Shown: piece by piece, positions 24,249 to 33,157 of the stretch
Numbering within the stretch: the first letter of the stretch is position 1
How the letters are laid out: every line of letters begins with the position of its first letter
Assembly (NCBI RefSeq): GCF_007725405.1
Contig: NZ_CP042163.1
Span: forward strand, 2,232,001 to 2,296,000
From: Shouchella miscanthi
Lineage (GTDB): Bacteria; Bacillota; Bacilli; Bacillales; Bacillaceae_D
Direction of reading: 5' to 3'
DNA: 64,000 nucleotides
Notes under the pieces: model-generated
Databases searched by the model: none
Seen by the model: only the letters and a program-made list of their open reading frames with translations
Told to the model about the DNA's origin: nothing
Program-made: the position numbers and the translations under genes

Positions 24249-24257
24249 TTTTTTCCT

Positions 24258-24437
24258 CTACACTTCATAAATGGTAAAAACAATTTTTTCAGAGTCTTTG
24301 GCATCAAGAGCAAAACCAAATGTTAATCCTTTTTCTTTTAACGTTCGATTTAATTGATCAACGACTTTGTAGAAATCATCTGTACGATCAATTGTCACTG
24401 TTGATAATACTTTCATTTTCATATCGGTATTTTCCAT
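24258..24437 (-). CDS. ypmA: YpmA-like small protein (DUF4264)
   Basis: This 59-residue ORF, MENTDMKMKVL to VFTIYEV, lies directly before ypmB. Length, position and the pattern DRTDDFYKVVDQLNRTLKE followed by LTFGFALD match B. subtilis YpmA (DUF4264, function unknown). GGAGAGG lies ~12 bases upstream of the ATG. No membrane segment is present. Confidence 0.8.
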   Translation of the reverse strand: MENTDMKMKVLSTVTIDRTDDFYKVVDQLNRTLKEKGLTFGFALDAKDSEKIVFTIYEV

Positions 24438-24565
24438 TTTTCTTCACTCGCCTCTCCATTTAAAGTATACCAACCAAATTCTAGACTTCTCCACAATCTT
24501 TACTAAACATAGCTTGCCTTGTTCGTGGCAAAATACAAATACGCCAGAAGAAGGGGGGCGTTCAT

Positions 24566-24745
24566 ATGGAACAACATGGCTTAGCCGATTGGTTTCAGCA
24601 TCAAAAGGACGAATGGTCCTTGCTTCGCAGAGGAAACCAAACGTTGGAGGACATATGCTGTTTTCCATTAAAGCAAACAGCGTTTCCTGCTGTGTTCTAT
24701 CCACTATCTGCAAGTGCAGAGGATATGCAGGCTGAAATCGATTAA
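24566..24745 (+). CDS. Small hypothetical protein on the opposite strand to its neighbours
   Basis: This 59-residue ORF, MEQHGLADWFQHQKDEW to EDMQAEID, has a strong AAGAAGGGGGG ribosome site and natural codon use, and is followed by a rightward terminator at 24791-24817. It lies alone between ypmA and mtaD, which both run left. It has two adjacent cysteines (DICCFPLKQ) and no signal or membrane helix. I do not recognise the family. The open minus-strand frame over the same bases has no ribosome site and is less convincing. Confidence 0.6.
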   Translation: MEQHGLADWFQHQKDEWSLLRRGNQTLEDICCFPLKQTAFPAVFYPLSASAEDMQAEID

Positions 24746-24790
24746 AAACCTTCTACCTACACCTCATTGACGCTGCAAAATCAGCGTTCT

Positions 24791-24817
24791 GCTTATCGAC
24801 TAAGTCGATAAGCTTTT
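24791..24817 (+). terminator. Terminator of the 59-residue gene
   Basis: The perfect 10-bp stem GCTTATCGAC / GTCGATAAGC with a TAA loop has T5 only on the plus strand. This supports a rightward transcript across this gap. Confidence 0.8.
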
Positions 24818-24832
24818 TGTCAACAGACAGTT

Positions 24833-26125
24833 TTATTTAGAGATGGAACGAGCTTCTGCCATAATTTTTTCTTTATCCATCGTAACGAATTCTTTGTCGC
24901 GATACAATGGTTTTCCTTGAACAAACACATCCGTAACGTCAGTTCCCTTAGCAGAGAAAACGAGATGAGATAGTACACGTTGTTCAGGCAAAAAGTGAGC
25001 TTGATGTGGAGAGAGCATAATAAAATCGGCTTCATTGCCAGGCCGTAGTGCACCTACTTGATTGACATACGTTGCCTTCGAGCCATTTATTGTCGCCATT
25101 TTTAAGCCTTCGTATGTTTTAACAAGATCAGCCTGTTCATTTACACCACGCTGCAACAGTAACGCAAATCGCATTTCTTCAAACAAATCTAAATGATTAT
25201 TTGATGCAACTGAGTCAGTTCCAATCGATACTGGAATACCATGCTTTAGCATGGATGCTACTGGGGCTATTCCTGATCCAAGTTTCATATTACTCATGGG
25301 ATTGTGAGAGATCATTGATCCTCTTTGTTGAATTAGCTCAAAATGTTGCTCATACATATGAACACAATGGGCGAATAGCCATTTCGTACCTGCTAGCAAT
25401 TCACGTTCTTCCAATAACTCTAACGGATGCATGCCGTGTTGATCCATAAAATCATGGATTTCTTTTCTCGTTTCTGCCAGATGCATATGAACAGGTAAAT
25501 CAGCATCACGAGCGGCTTCTACAATACGGTCAATATAGTCCGGTGGGCACGTGTAAGGGGCATGAGGGGCTAACATCGTTGTAATTCGTCCGTTTGCTTC
25601 ACCGTGGAAGGCTGTCGCAAACGAAAGGGACTCTGCTAGCTTTTCATCTTGTTCTTCCTTAGAACAAAGCCCAATTACCGAACGCATTAACGTTGCGCGT
25701 AAACCGACTTCTTTAATTCTGTTAGCAAAAGCCGGTAAGCCAAGATGATACATATCTACAAAAGCCGTTGTTCCAGAAGCAATCATTTCAATCATACTGA
25801 CATCTCGCGCAACATGTAAAGTCCTTTCATTGAATTGTTGCTCTGCTGGCCAAATGGATTGTTCAAGCCACTCTTGTAGTGGCTGATCATCACTAATGCC
25901 TCTTAAAAGCGTCATACCTGGATGACCATGCGTATTAACAAGACCTGGCATGAGCCATTTCCCATTGGCATTTCGTTGTACAGTCCCCTTTTTTTCTTCT
26001 TGCGTCGGTTCTCCTTCCGCAATGGTCACAATACTTGCTTCATTAAAACGTATATAGCCACGATCAATAACCGTTTCTTCTTCATCCATTGTGATAATGG
26101 TTGCATTATAAATCAGTGTATCCAC
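24833..26125 (-). CDS. mtaD: Amidohydrolase, MtaD-like 5'-methylthioadenosine/S-adenosylhomocysteine deaminase
   Basis: This 430-residue TRZ/ATZ-type member of the amidohydrolase superfamily has metal ligands in NTHGHPGM (~64-71), HMHLAETR (~215), HCVHM (~246) and IGTDSVASNN (~298). MtaD enzymes deaminate methylthioadenosine and S-adenosylhomocysteine, which salvages the products of methylation and polyamine synthesis. Other members of the subgroup attack related adenosines or guanine, so the substrate is likely but unproven. The GTG start overlaps the dinG stop and follows AGGAGGAAG. B. subtilis does not have it in this place. Confidence 0.85.
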   Translation of the reverse strand: MDTLIYNATIITMDEEETVIDRGYIRFNEASIVTIAEGEPTQEEKKGTVQRNANGKWLMPGLVNTHGHPGMTLLRGISDDQPLQEWLEQSIWPAEQQFNERTLHVARDVSMIEMIASGTTAFVDMYHLGLPAFANRIKEVGLRATLMRSVIGLCSKEEQDEKLAESLSFATAFHGEANGRITTMLAPHAPYTCPPDYIDRIVEAARDADLPVHMHLAETRKEIHDFMDQHGMHPLELLEERELLAGTKWLFAHCVHMYEQHFELIQQRGSMISHNPMSNMKLGSGIAPVASMLKHGIPVSIGTDSVASNNHLDLFEEMRFALLLQRGVNEQADLVKTYEGLKMATINGSKATYVNQVGALRPGNEADFIMLSPHQAHFLPEQRVLSHLVFSAKGTDVTDVFVQGKPLYRDKEFVTMDKEKIMAEARSISK

Positions 26126-28911
26126 TACTCTTCCTCCTGATTATGAATATGAGCTTCCAATAAGTGTTCGAATTTCCCTTCGTACACTGGTGTAGTCGGC
26201 AGTGAAGCTAAAAACGTCTTCCCATACCTCGTTGTGACAACACGGCGATCAAATATAAAGAAGTTGCCTTGATCCTTCGTTGTCCGGATTAAGCGCCCAA
26301 ACCCTTGTCGAAACCGAATAACCGCTTGAGGTAAAGAAAGGTCCGTAAACGGATTTTCACCGTTTTCCTTCGCAGCGTTAATTTGAGCCCGTGTAAGAGG
26401 TTGATTAGGAGGAGCGAACGGCAATCGTACAATAATTAAATGTTCTAGTGCATCACCAGCCAAATCAATCCCTTCCCAAAAACTATTAGTTCCAAGTAAT
26501 ATACTCGCTCCATTTGCTTGTCTAAACAGTTTTAAAAGGCGAGATCGTGATCCACTCGTTACGCCTTGACCAATAAGAGTTAGTTGCCCGTATTCATCAA
26601 GATCTTTTACGTACTGATAAACTTGCTTGAGCATGTCATATGACGTAAATAGTACGAGTGCTTTTTTATTCGTTGATTCTGTTAAGCGCCATAATTTAAT
26701 GGATACATCTTGGATGAACAACTGATCATTATGAGCGCGCACATCTGGAATGTCGGTTGGTATAAATACTTTTAACTGTTTTTCATAGGAAAAAGGAGAG
26801 GCGATTTTTTGTGTACGCACACCAAAATCTTCTAATCCTAGTCGTTTTTGCGCATAGTCAAATGATTGATTAACAGTCAATGTCGCTGAAGTCAACACGA
26901 CGCTATGTTTAGTTGCAAAAAAATCATCTGCTAACCTGTCGTTTACTCGAATCGGTTTTGCATATAAATAAATCGCATTTTTAGCACCCTTTGGCTCGGC
27001 TTCTATCCAATAAACAAATGCGTCATCATACTCTAAAAGTAATTCGTAGAGCTGTGTCACTTCTTCTTCAAATAATGCGATCATCGATTTAACATTTGCG
27101 ATAAAGGAGCGCTCTTCGTAAGCAGGCTCATTGTCTTTTTCATGATCAACTGCCTTGTAAAGCTGTTCAATAATAGAAGAGCTGTTCATTTGCACACGCA
27201 TTGCACATTCTAAAATCCCTTGCCATAAAACGCCTTCTTCTTGAAAACTATGATACACATAGCTCATGCGGCCAACATCCGTTGCTTCCGTCTGCCGTTC
27301 ACTCACAAACGCGTGAAGCATTCTAAATAATTCTTCCACATCTTCTTTTATTTCATTTAACACGCTGCTAATCTCTTCACTTGACTCATTTATAAACGAC
27401 TTATCTTGATTAACAGATTGAACCAATCGCGACAAAGAAAAGCCAATGGATAAATAATTAACTGCCATTCCAAAATAATCGATGGCCGTTTCTTCTAAAT
27501 GATGGGCTTCATCTATAACGGCGTGACTATATGTAGGAATAATGGCTCTTCGTTGATGTACATCCGTCATTAACAACGCATGATTAACAATGATAATATC
27601 CGCTTCCTTTGCTTGTTTACGTGATCGATGATAAAAACAGCGCGAAAACCAAGGATTAAATCGACCTAAATCCGACGAAGCATCACTTTGTATCGTTTGC
27701 CAAAATAGCTGCCCACCACTGGATAAATTTAATTCTTCCACGTCACCTGTTCGGGTCTCCAACAACCAAATTAAGATTTGAGCTTTTGTTAGCTGGACAT
27801 CGTATGAACCTTCTTCGCTGTACAATGCTGCCTCTTCAAATTTTCTTAAATCTAAATAATGTTGCCTTCCTTTTAACACTGCAACACGAATCTGCATACC
27901 TGACGCTTGTTTCATTAGCGCTAAGTCTTTACGAAGTAATTGCTCTTGTAAAGGGATAGAATATGTTGACAGTACAACCTTTTGGTTTGTTTGTTTCGCG
28001 TAATAAACACTAGGAATTAAATAGCCAAGCGTCTTCCCAGTGCCTGTTCCCGCTTCTATAAGCGCATGGGCATGATCGGAAAAAGCTTCGTACACAGCTG
28101 TTGCCATTTCTTTTTGCCCTTCACGAATTTCATATTGCTCAAATTGAGACGCAAGTTTTCCTTTTTCAGAAAAAAAAGCCTGCTCAAAGCTTGAAAATGT
28201 TTCAGGTAGCTCTTCTTCAGTGAATTCTTCTTCTCCTTCAATTCGCTTTAACGCCAGCTGCCTGAACACATCAATCGACGCATCATCAAACTGTGTTTTT
28301 TGAAGAGCTTGATGAATACCTTCCTCAATTAAAAAATCCCAGTCACTTTTTAAGGAAGCCGTTATTTTCTTTAACGCCTGTAGCGTTGGTAACGGTAGTT
28401 GAAGTATTTTTTTATGTAAATAAATAAACAGCTCAGCTGTCATTTCAGCATCACTGTCTGCTTGATGTGGTCGAGAATGATCCATATCAAAGTAAACGGT
28501 TAGATCTGAAAGCTTATAGCTATCTAATGTTGGTAACAAGCCTCGACTTAATTCTACCGTATCAAATGTATAACAGTTCGGAAACTGATAGCCCGCAAGC
28601 GCTAGCTGTTTCTTTAGGAAACCTTTATCAAATGGAACGTTATGAGCTACAAAATGACTTCCATTTAAAAAGGTTAATACCTCTTCAGCAACCTCTTCAA
28701 ATAGTGGTGCGCCACTAACATCATTTTCTGTTATACCGGTTAATTCTGTGATAAAAGGTGGAATCTCACATTGGGGATCGACAAATGTTGAAAATCGATC
28801 CGTTATTTTGTGACCTTCCACCTTAACCGCTCCAATTTGAATAATTCGCGCGCCTTGTTCTGGAGCGTTTCCTGTTGTCTCCAAATCAAGCACAACATAA
28901 GATTGTGACAC
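26125..28911 (-). CDS. dinG: DinG-family protein: 3'-5' exonuclease plus helicase-like domain
   Basis: This 928-residue protein has an N-terminal DEDD exonuclease (YVVLDLETTG at 5-14, later HNVPFDKGFL and HQADSDAEMT). A superfamily 2 XPD/DinG-like helicase core follows, with Walker A EAGTGTGKT (~287-295), the DEAH box VIDEAHHLEE (~455) and C-terminal GQGVTSGSRSR and QGFGRLIRT motifs. The four cysteines of the E. coli iron-sulfur cluster are not evident, as in other Firmicute DinG proteins. Studied Gram-positive members show exonuclease rather than helicase activity. The start is GTG. Confidence 0.93.
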   Translation of the reverse strand: MSQSYVVLDLETTGNAPEQGARIIQIGAVKVEGHKITDRFSTFVDPQCEIPPFITELTGITENDVSGAPLFEEVAEEVLTFLNGSHFVAHNVPFDKGFLKKQLALAGYQFPNCYTFDTVELSRGLLPTLDSYKLSDLTVYFDMDHSRPHQADSDAEMTAELFIYLHKKILQLPLPTLQALKKITASLKSDWDFLIEEGIHQALQKTQFDDASIDVFRQLALKRIEGEEEFTEEELPETFSSFEQAFFSEKGKLASQFEQYEIREGQKEMATAVYEAFSDHAHALIEAGTGTGKTLGYLIPSVYYAKQTNQKVVLSTYSIPLQEQLLRKDLALMKQASGMQIRVAVLKGRQHYLDLRKFEEAALYSEEGSYDVQLTKAQILIWLLETRTGDVEELNLSSGGQLFWQTIQSDASSDLGRFNPWFSRCFYHRSRKQAKEADIIIVNHALLMTDVHQRRAIIPTYSHAVIDEAHHLEETAIDYFGMAVNYLSIGFSLSRLVQSVNQDKSFINESSEEISSVLNEIKEDVEELFRMLHAFVSERQTEATDVGRMSYVYHSFQEEGVLWQGILECAMRVQMNSSSIIEQLYKAVDHEKDNEPAYEERSFIANVKSMIALFEEEVTQLYELLLEYDDAFVYWIEAEPKGAKNAIYLYAKPIRVNDRLADDFFATKHSVVLTSATLTVNQSFDYAQKRLGLEDFGVRTQKIASPFSYEKQLKVFIPTDIPDVRAHNDQLFIQDVSIKLWRLTESTNKKALVLFTSYDMLKQVYQYVKDLDEYGQLTLIGQGVTSGSRSRLLKLFRQANGASILLGTNSFWEGIDLAGDALEHLIIVRLPFAPPNQPLTRAQINAAKENGENPFTDLSLPQAVIRFRQGFGRLIRTTKDQGNFFIFDRRVVTTRYGKTFLASLPTTPVYEGKFEHLLEAHIHNQEEE

Positions 28912-28926
28912 ACTGACACCCCGTTC

Positions 28927-29847
28927 TTACTTTACTGTTGCTTGTATCCACTCATAGGATTTTTTCGCTTCTGGATCAGTTTGACCAAGCTCCTCTAATA
29001 AGTGAATCGCTCTTTCGTCTCCTGCTAATGCTTTATTCCATGCAAATCCGTGTAACCAGCGCGGCTTTTTACCTGTTAGCAACATTAAATGCTCATAGGC
29101 ATAACAGGCAAGCTCATGCTCACCAATCCACTCTACTAATTGAGCAACTGCTACTAAGTCAGCTTCATTCTCAACCGTTTCAATTACCTCTAGGAAAGCG
29201 GCTCTAGCTTCTTCGACTTCACCTGCTTGCAAAAGCGCTAATCCTAATGCATAAAGACCATCGCTATCGTCTTTAACGTACGCGTAGCGTCTAAAGCACG
29301 TTACAGCATACGTGTAATTTTCTAGAGAAAAGTAACATACACCTAAATTATACATGACTTCATGATTTTCTGCTAAAGGTTGTGCTTTTTCTAAATACTG
29401 GATCGCTAATTCCAGTTTATTTTGAAGCATAGCCACCAATCCTAAACCTTGGTAGACAAGATGAAGAATTAATGCCTGTCTACTAATGAACTGTACGTAG
29501 CGGAAATATTCTTCACTTGCTGTTACATCATTTGTATAGAGTAAAGCATATCCGAGGTATAAACAGCGAATGGCCTCTTGTTTCTCCCCACACTGTTCTT
29601 GTTTTAATTGAAAACAAGCTTGATCAAATTGACCTTGATCAAATAGAACCGTTCCTTTTGACTGGTATGCATATGGCTCATTTTCGTCTTTTAGCTTCTT
29701 TTTTAACTCTTGAAGCGCTTCATCTAACGATCCCCACGTCATGAGTAATTGCTGTGTTTTATTCTCTAATACCTCAACTTGATTATCAAGCGGTAATTCC
29801 CAAACAGATTGGTACAGGCTATACCACTCGTCTATCCATTCCTTCAA
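28927..29847 (-). CDS. Tetratricopeptide-repeat protein, unknown role
   Basis: This 306-residue protein consists of TPR-like helical hairpins from about 70 to 290, including LAIQYLEKAQPLAENHEVMYNLGVCY-type units (quoted region ~145-170), LYALGLALLQAGEVEEARAAF and a C-terminal WNKALAGDERAIHLLEEL. There is no signal peptide or second domain. I place the start at TTG 29847 behind GGGAGGGG; the upstream ATG contains that site. It sits between panD and dinG, which are adjacent in B. subtilis, so it is an inserted gene, perhaps a protein-interaction scaffold. Confidence 0.78.
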   Translation of the reverse strand: MKEWIDEWYSLYQSVWELPLDNQVEVLENKTQQLLMTWGSLDEALQELKKKLKDENEPYAYQSKGTVLFDQGQFDQACFQLKQEQCGEKQEAIRCLYLGYALLYTNDVTASEEYFRYVQFISRQALILHLVYQGLGLVAMLQNKLELAIQYLEKAQPLAENHEVMYNLGVCYFSLENYTYAVTCFRRYAYVKDDSDGLYALGLALLQAGEVEEARAAFLEVIETVENEADLVAVAQLVEWIGEHELACYAYEHLMLLTGKKPRWLHGFAWNKALAGDERAIHLLEELGQTDPEAKKSYEWIQATVK

Positions 29848-29909
29848 AAAATCCCCTCCCATTCATGCGTTACTAACAGTTTGCATGTTTCTAGGAGGGA
29901 ATATTCGAA

Positions 29910-30293
29910 TTAGTAAACGGTAGAAGCTGGTTCTGTTCCTAACATTTCTACAATCTGATTGCTTTCGTTAAGAATAGCCACGTTAGGCGTATGACGATGA
30001 GCCTCTTCGTTGCTAAGGAGAACATAGCTTAAAATGATAATCACATCACCAGGCTGCACTTTTCTAGCCGCAGCACCATTCAAACAAATGGCACCGCTGC
30101 CTCGTTCCCCTTTAATAATATACGTTTCAAACCGCTCACCGTTATTGTTGTTAACAATTTGAACCTTTTCGTTTTCTAACAAGTCAACTGCATCAAGTAA
30201 ATCTTCATCAATGGTAATACTGCCAACATAATTTAAGTTTGACTCCGTTACTCGAGCGCGGTGTAATTTTGCTTTCATCATTGTTCGGAACAT
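29910..30293 (-). CDS. panD: Aspartate 1-decarboxylase
   Basis: This 127-residue pyruvoyl enzyme makes beta-alanine from aspartate for pantothenate. The self-cleavage site is Gly-Ser in [11 protein letters not shown] (Ser ~25), which forms the pyruvoyl group. Other family blocks are [17 protein letters not shown] and [15 protein letters not shown]. The ATG overlaps the end of panC by 16 bases behind GAGGTG. It is the last gene of panB-panC-panD. Confidence 0.97.
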   Translation of the reverse strand: MFRTMMKAKLHRARVTESNLNYVGSITIDEDLLDAVDLLENEKVQIVNNNNGERFETYIIKGERGSGAICLNGAAARKVQPGDVIIILSYVLLSNEEAHRHTPNVAILNESNQIVEMLGTEPASTVY

Positions 30294-31147
30294 GGTGTTT
30301 CACCTCGGTTGTTAAAATCCATTACGATATGGTCAATTAAACGTGCTTTTTTAAACTGATAAGCGAACGCCACAATGATAAGGGCATTGGCTTCATTCAC
30401 TTTTTTTAACGATGGGTATTCATAGGCTTCCACATAGTCAATCTCGCCGACTGGGATGGACGCAAGAGTAGCCTTAACGTCTGCTACGAGTATCGATGGA
30501 TCTCTTTTTCCGGACGCTTGCGCTTTCTGAAGTGCTTTGTAAAGCAATGGCGCATAACGACGCTCTTCTGCCGTTAAGTAGACATTCCGTGAACTTCGTG
30601 CCAATCCATCTTCTTCTCGGACAGTCGGACAACCTGTTACGGTAATTGGCAAGAAAAATTCTTTTACAAGCTGCTTGATGATCGCAAGCTGCTGGGCATC
30701 TTTTTCACCAAAAAATGCTTCATTTGGTTGAACAACAGAAAACAATTTTAAGACAACCGTTGCCACCCCATCAAAATGTCCAGGGCGACTTCTTCCACAC
30801 ATAACGTCTGCTCCTTGCTTAACATGAACCACTTGTGGAAAGCCATCTGGGTACATCTCTCCAACGGTTGGACAAAATAGGACGTCACAACCACTTTCTC
30901 TTGCTACTTGTTCATCAAGCGCTTGCTGCCTTGGATACGTTTCATAATCTTCTCCCGGGCCAAATTGAAGCGGATTGACAAAAATGGATACGACCACAAC
31001 ATCATGATGGTCTCTAGCTACTGAGAAGAGCGACTGATGCCCTGCATGCAAGGCACCCATCGTTGGAACAAAGCCAATCGTTTGGTTATCAGAACGATAC
31101 GGAGAGAGCACTTGCTGTAATTCCTTTATGGTAGTCACAACAAGCAT
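30278..31147 (-). CDS. panC: Pantothenate synthetase
   Basis: This 289-residue ligase joins pantoate and beta-alanine with ATP. It belongs to the HIGH-type nucleotidyltransferase superfamily: [11 protein letters not shown] (~30-40) and the later signature [15 protein letters not shown] (~148-162), followed by [12 protein letters not shown]. Start and panB stop overlap as TAATG, behind GGAGG. It is the middle gene of the pan operon. Confidence 0.97.
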   Translation of the reverse strand: MLVVTTIKELQQVLSPYRSDNQTIGFVPTMGALHAGHQSLFSVARDHHDVVVVSIFVNPLQFGPGEDYETYPRQQALDEQVARESGCDVLFCPTVGEMYPDGFPQVVHVKQGADVMCGRSRPGHFDGVATVVLKLFSVVQPNEAFFGEKDAQQLAIIKQLVKEFFLPITVTGCPTVREEDGLARSSRNVYLTAEERRYAPLLYKALQKAQASGKRDPSILVADVKATLASIPVGEIDYVEAYEYPSLKKVNEANALIIVAFAYQFKKARLIDHIVMDFNNRGETPCSEQ

Positions 31148-31983
31148 TACTTCGTTCCTCCGTAAAGGGTTAACCAGCCATCTTCTTTCATTGTGTACTG
31201 ATGCTCTGGTGCAGGGAAATCTCTTCCTTTTACTTCACGTACATACTGAATAAGCCCATCCTCAATGACCGGTGAAATCGATACATACTGTTTAACAAAT
31301 TTCGGTACGCGAGGTGATTCATATCCAATGACATCATGGTATACAAGCACTTGACCATCTGTTTGATTTCCAGCGCCAATCCCAATGATAGGTGCTGCTA
31401 CTTGTTTTGACAAAATGGTTCCGAGCTGGTGAGGAATACACTCAGCAACAATGGCAAAAGCACCTGCCTCAGCGATTGCTTTTGCGTCCTCTACTAACTG
31501 CTCAGCGGTTTCTTGATCTTTTCCTTGCACTTTGTAGCCACCTAGTACACCTACTGATTGTGGTGTAAGACCAATATGACCAACAACGGGTACACCAGCC
31601 TGCACAAGTAAGCGAACCGTCTCAACGATCTCTTTTCCACCTTCGAGTTTAACAGCATCTGCACCTGCTTCTTGCATTAATCGACGCACATTAGCAGCTG
31701 TTTCAGAAAACGTACTATGGTACGCAAAAAACGGTAAATCAGTCACTACAAATGTGTCTTTCGCGCCTCTTTTAACCGATTTTGTGTGCAACACCATGTC
31801 GTCCATTGTTACTGGAACAGTAGAGTCATAACCAAGCATTACCATGCCTAGGGAGTCTCCAACCAAAATCATATCGACTCCAGCCCGCTCAGCAAGCTTA
31901 GCAGAAGGCGCGTCATAGGCCGTCAGCATGGCAATGGGTTCGTTGTCTTTTTTCATCTGTAAAAATTGGGTTGTTGTTTTCAT
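31147..31983 (-). CDS. panB: 3-methyl-2-oxobutanoate hydroxymethyltransferase
   Basis: This 278-residue TIM-barrel enzyme makes ketopantoate from alpha-ketoisovalerate and methylene-THF. Motifs include [33 protein letters not shown] (metal Asp) and [21 protein letters not shown] (region ~137-157). The C-terminal [15 protein letters not shown] block is typical. It is the first gene of panBCD, with a ~190-base leader carrying several hairpins and GGAGG at the start codon. Confidence 0.97.
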   Translation of the reverse strand: MKTTTQFLQMKKDNEPIAMLTAYDAPSAKLAERAGVDMILVGDSLGMVMLGYDSTVPVTMDDMVLHTKSVKRGAKDTFVVTDLPFFAYHSTFSETAANVRRLMQEAGADAVKLEGGKEIVETVRLLVQAGVPVVGHIGLTPQSVGVLGGYKVQGKDQETAEQLVEDAKAIAEAGAFAIVAECIPHQLGTILSKQVAAPIIGIGAGNQTDGQVLVYHDVIGYESPRVPKFVKQYVSISPVIEDGLIQYVREVKGRDFPAPEHQYTMKEDGWLTLYGGTK

Positions 31984-31996
31984 TTCTCATCCTCCG

Positions 31997-32030
31997 GTTT
32001 CATGTGTTCAAATGTTGAACTGCATGAAAC
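31997..32030 (-). promoter_or_regulatory. Stem-loop next to the panB ribosome site
   Basis: The arms GTTTCATG / CATGAAAC enclose a second paired block TTCAA / TTGAA. The stem ends two bases before the CGGAGGATG ribosome site on the minus strand. There is no T-run, so it is more likely a structured leader element than a terminator. Confidence 0.6.
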
Positions 32031-32035
32031 GGCGT

Positions 32036-32063
32036 AACCCCCCTTGCGCTTGCAAGGGGGGTT
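32036..32063 (-). promoter_or_regulatory. GC-rich hairpin in the panB leader
   Basis: The perfect stem AACCCCCCTTGC / GCAAGGGGGGTT has a tiny loop. No T-run follows on either strand. It lies between the tandem leader hairpins and the stem-loop at the panB ribosome site. Confidence 0.65.
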
Positions 32064-32079
32064 AAAAAACCTCATTATT

Positions 32080-32161
32080 GTCTCCGTTCTCAAAAGGAAT
32101 CGAAGCAACAGACGCTTTTTTGCCCATCCATTCTTGGGTGCCGTTCTCGCAGATACAGCCC
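32080..32161 (-). promoter_or_regulatory. Candidate pan RNA motif: tandem hairpins in the panB 5' leader
   Basis: Two hairpins (32136-32161 and 32080-32113) each carry GAGAACGG on the 3' side of the apical loop, 57 bases apart. Each also has an unpaired two-base bulge on the 3' strand of the stem. A tandem, bulged-hairpin element upstream of panB in Firmicutes has been described as the pan RNA motif. I match it by position, duplication and general shape, not by alignment to the published consensus. Confidence 0.5.
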
Positions 32162-32171
32162 TTGCTCCATC

Positions 32172-32201
32172 AGTATAACAAGGGTTAAGAGGTTGTGTCG
32201 A
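32172..32201 (-). promoter_or_regulatory. Predicted promoter of panBCD inside the end of birA
   Basis: On the minus strand TCGACA and TATACT are separated by 18 bases. The -35 lies in the last codons of birA. It would start transcription just before the tandem leader hairpins. Confidence 0.55.
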
Positions 32202-33156
32202 GTTCAATGTCTGCAGAATAGATCAAATGTTCTTGTCCATTATCTTCCCGTAATCGTAATTGCCCTTCGTCCGTAATGCCGTATGCAAATCCTGAAAAAG
32301 TTCCTTTCGGTGTGCGTGCAATCACTCGTTGCTGTAACGAAATGGCTCGAGCTTCCCATAACGTTTTTATTGCTTGAAAACCATCATTTACGTAGCTCTG
32401 ATAAAGCCATTCAAATTCGTTCATCACTTCCGCAATCAATGTAGAACGGTTTATCTTTTGTCCGCTTTCAGCATAAATAGACGTTGCAACATCTTTCACT
32501 TGATTGTGAAACTCCATTTTTCCTTGATGACAGTTTATCCCAATCCCAACAATGACATAATGTAGTTGATCTGGATCTGCTGCCATTTCCGTTAGAATGC
32601 CAACAAGCTTTTTACCATTTACCATTAAATCGTTTGGCCATTTAATTTCACAGTCGATAGGGGCTACCTTTTCAATCGCTCGTGCAACAGCAACTGCAGC
32701 AACAAGAGTAAGCTGCGGGGCGCGAGTAAGTGGAATAGTCGGTCTTAAAATAAGAGACATTGATATGGTTTGCTCTTTTTCGACAACCCATTCTCTTCCT
32801 AATCGCCCTCTTCCTTCTGTCTGTTCATTTGCTACGATTAGCGTGCCTTCATGACTGCCATTTGTTGCGGCTTGGTGCGCCATAGGTTGAGTAGACGGCA
32901 CTGAATCGTATGCAATAACGTCTCTTCCAAAGGTTTTTGTTTGAACTCTTGCCTCAATATCGTGTGCGTAGACCGTGTCTGGTGCTTGCAATAGGTTGTA
33001 GCCTTTGTTTGTTGTTGATTGAATCGTGTACCCTTGTTCTTTTAATGCTTTAATTTGCTTCCAGACTGCCGTGCGACTCACATTTAATTGTTCACTTATG
33101 ACTTCGCCGGAAACATAATCACCTGCTAATAGCAGTCGCAAAAGTAATGACTTCAT
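32185..33156 (-). CDS. birA: Biotin-protein ligase and biotin repressor
   Basis: This 323-residue bifunctional protein has an N-terminal winged helix-turn-helix (GDYVSGEVISEQLNVSRTAVWKQIKAL, ~12-40) for biotin-operon control. The ligase domain follows, with biotinyl-AMP loop EGRGRLGREW (~118-127), KWPNDLMVNGKKLVGILTE (~180-198) and GIGINC. A C-terminal SH3-like domain closes it. The ATG at 33156 is preceded by GAGAGAG; a GTG three codons earlier is possible. It overlaps the cca stop, so the two are coupled. Confidence 0.95.
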   Translation of the reverse strand: MKSLLLRLLLAGDYVSGEVISEQLNVSRTAVWKQIKALKEQGYTIQSTTNKGYNLLQAPDTVYAHDIEARVQTKTFGRDVIAYDSVPSTQPMAHQAATNGSHEGTLIVANEQTEGRGRLGREWVVEKEQTISMSLILRPTIPLTRAPQLTLVAAVAVARAIEKVAPIDCEIKWPNDLMVNGKKLVGILTEMAADPDQLHYVIVGIGINCHQGKMEFHNQVKDVATSIYAESGQKINRSTLIAEVMNEFEWLYQSYVNDGFQAIKTLWEARAISLQQRVIARTPKGTFSGFAYGITDEGQLRLREDNGQEHLIYSADIELDTTS

Positions 33157-33157
33157 T

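Noticed and set aside
24444-24713. 89-codon minus-strand ORF between ypmA and mtaD
   Set aside because: It has no ribosome site and overlaps the better-supported plus-strand 59-residue gene that has a ribosome site and terminator.
24755-24785. Second hairpin ACGCTG / CAGCGT before the terminator at 24791
   Set aside because: It is short with no T-run; probably chance or part of the same 3' structure.
31980-32207. 75-codon minus-strand ORF across the panB leader
   Set aside because: It starts inside birA, lacks a ribosome site, and covers the structured leader with its hairpins.
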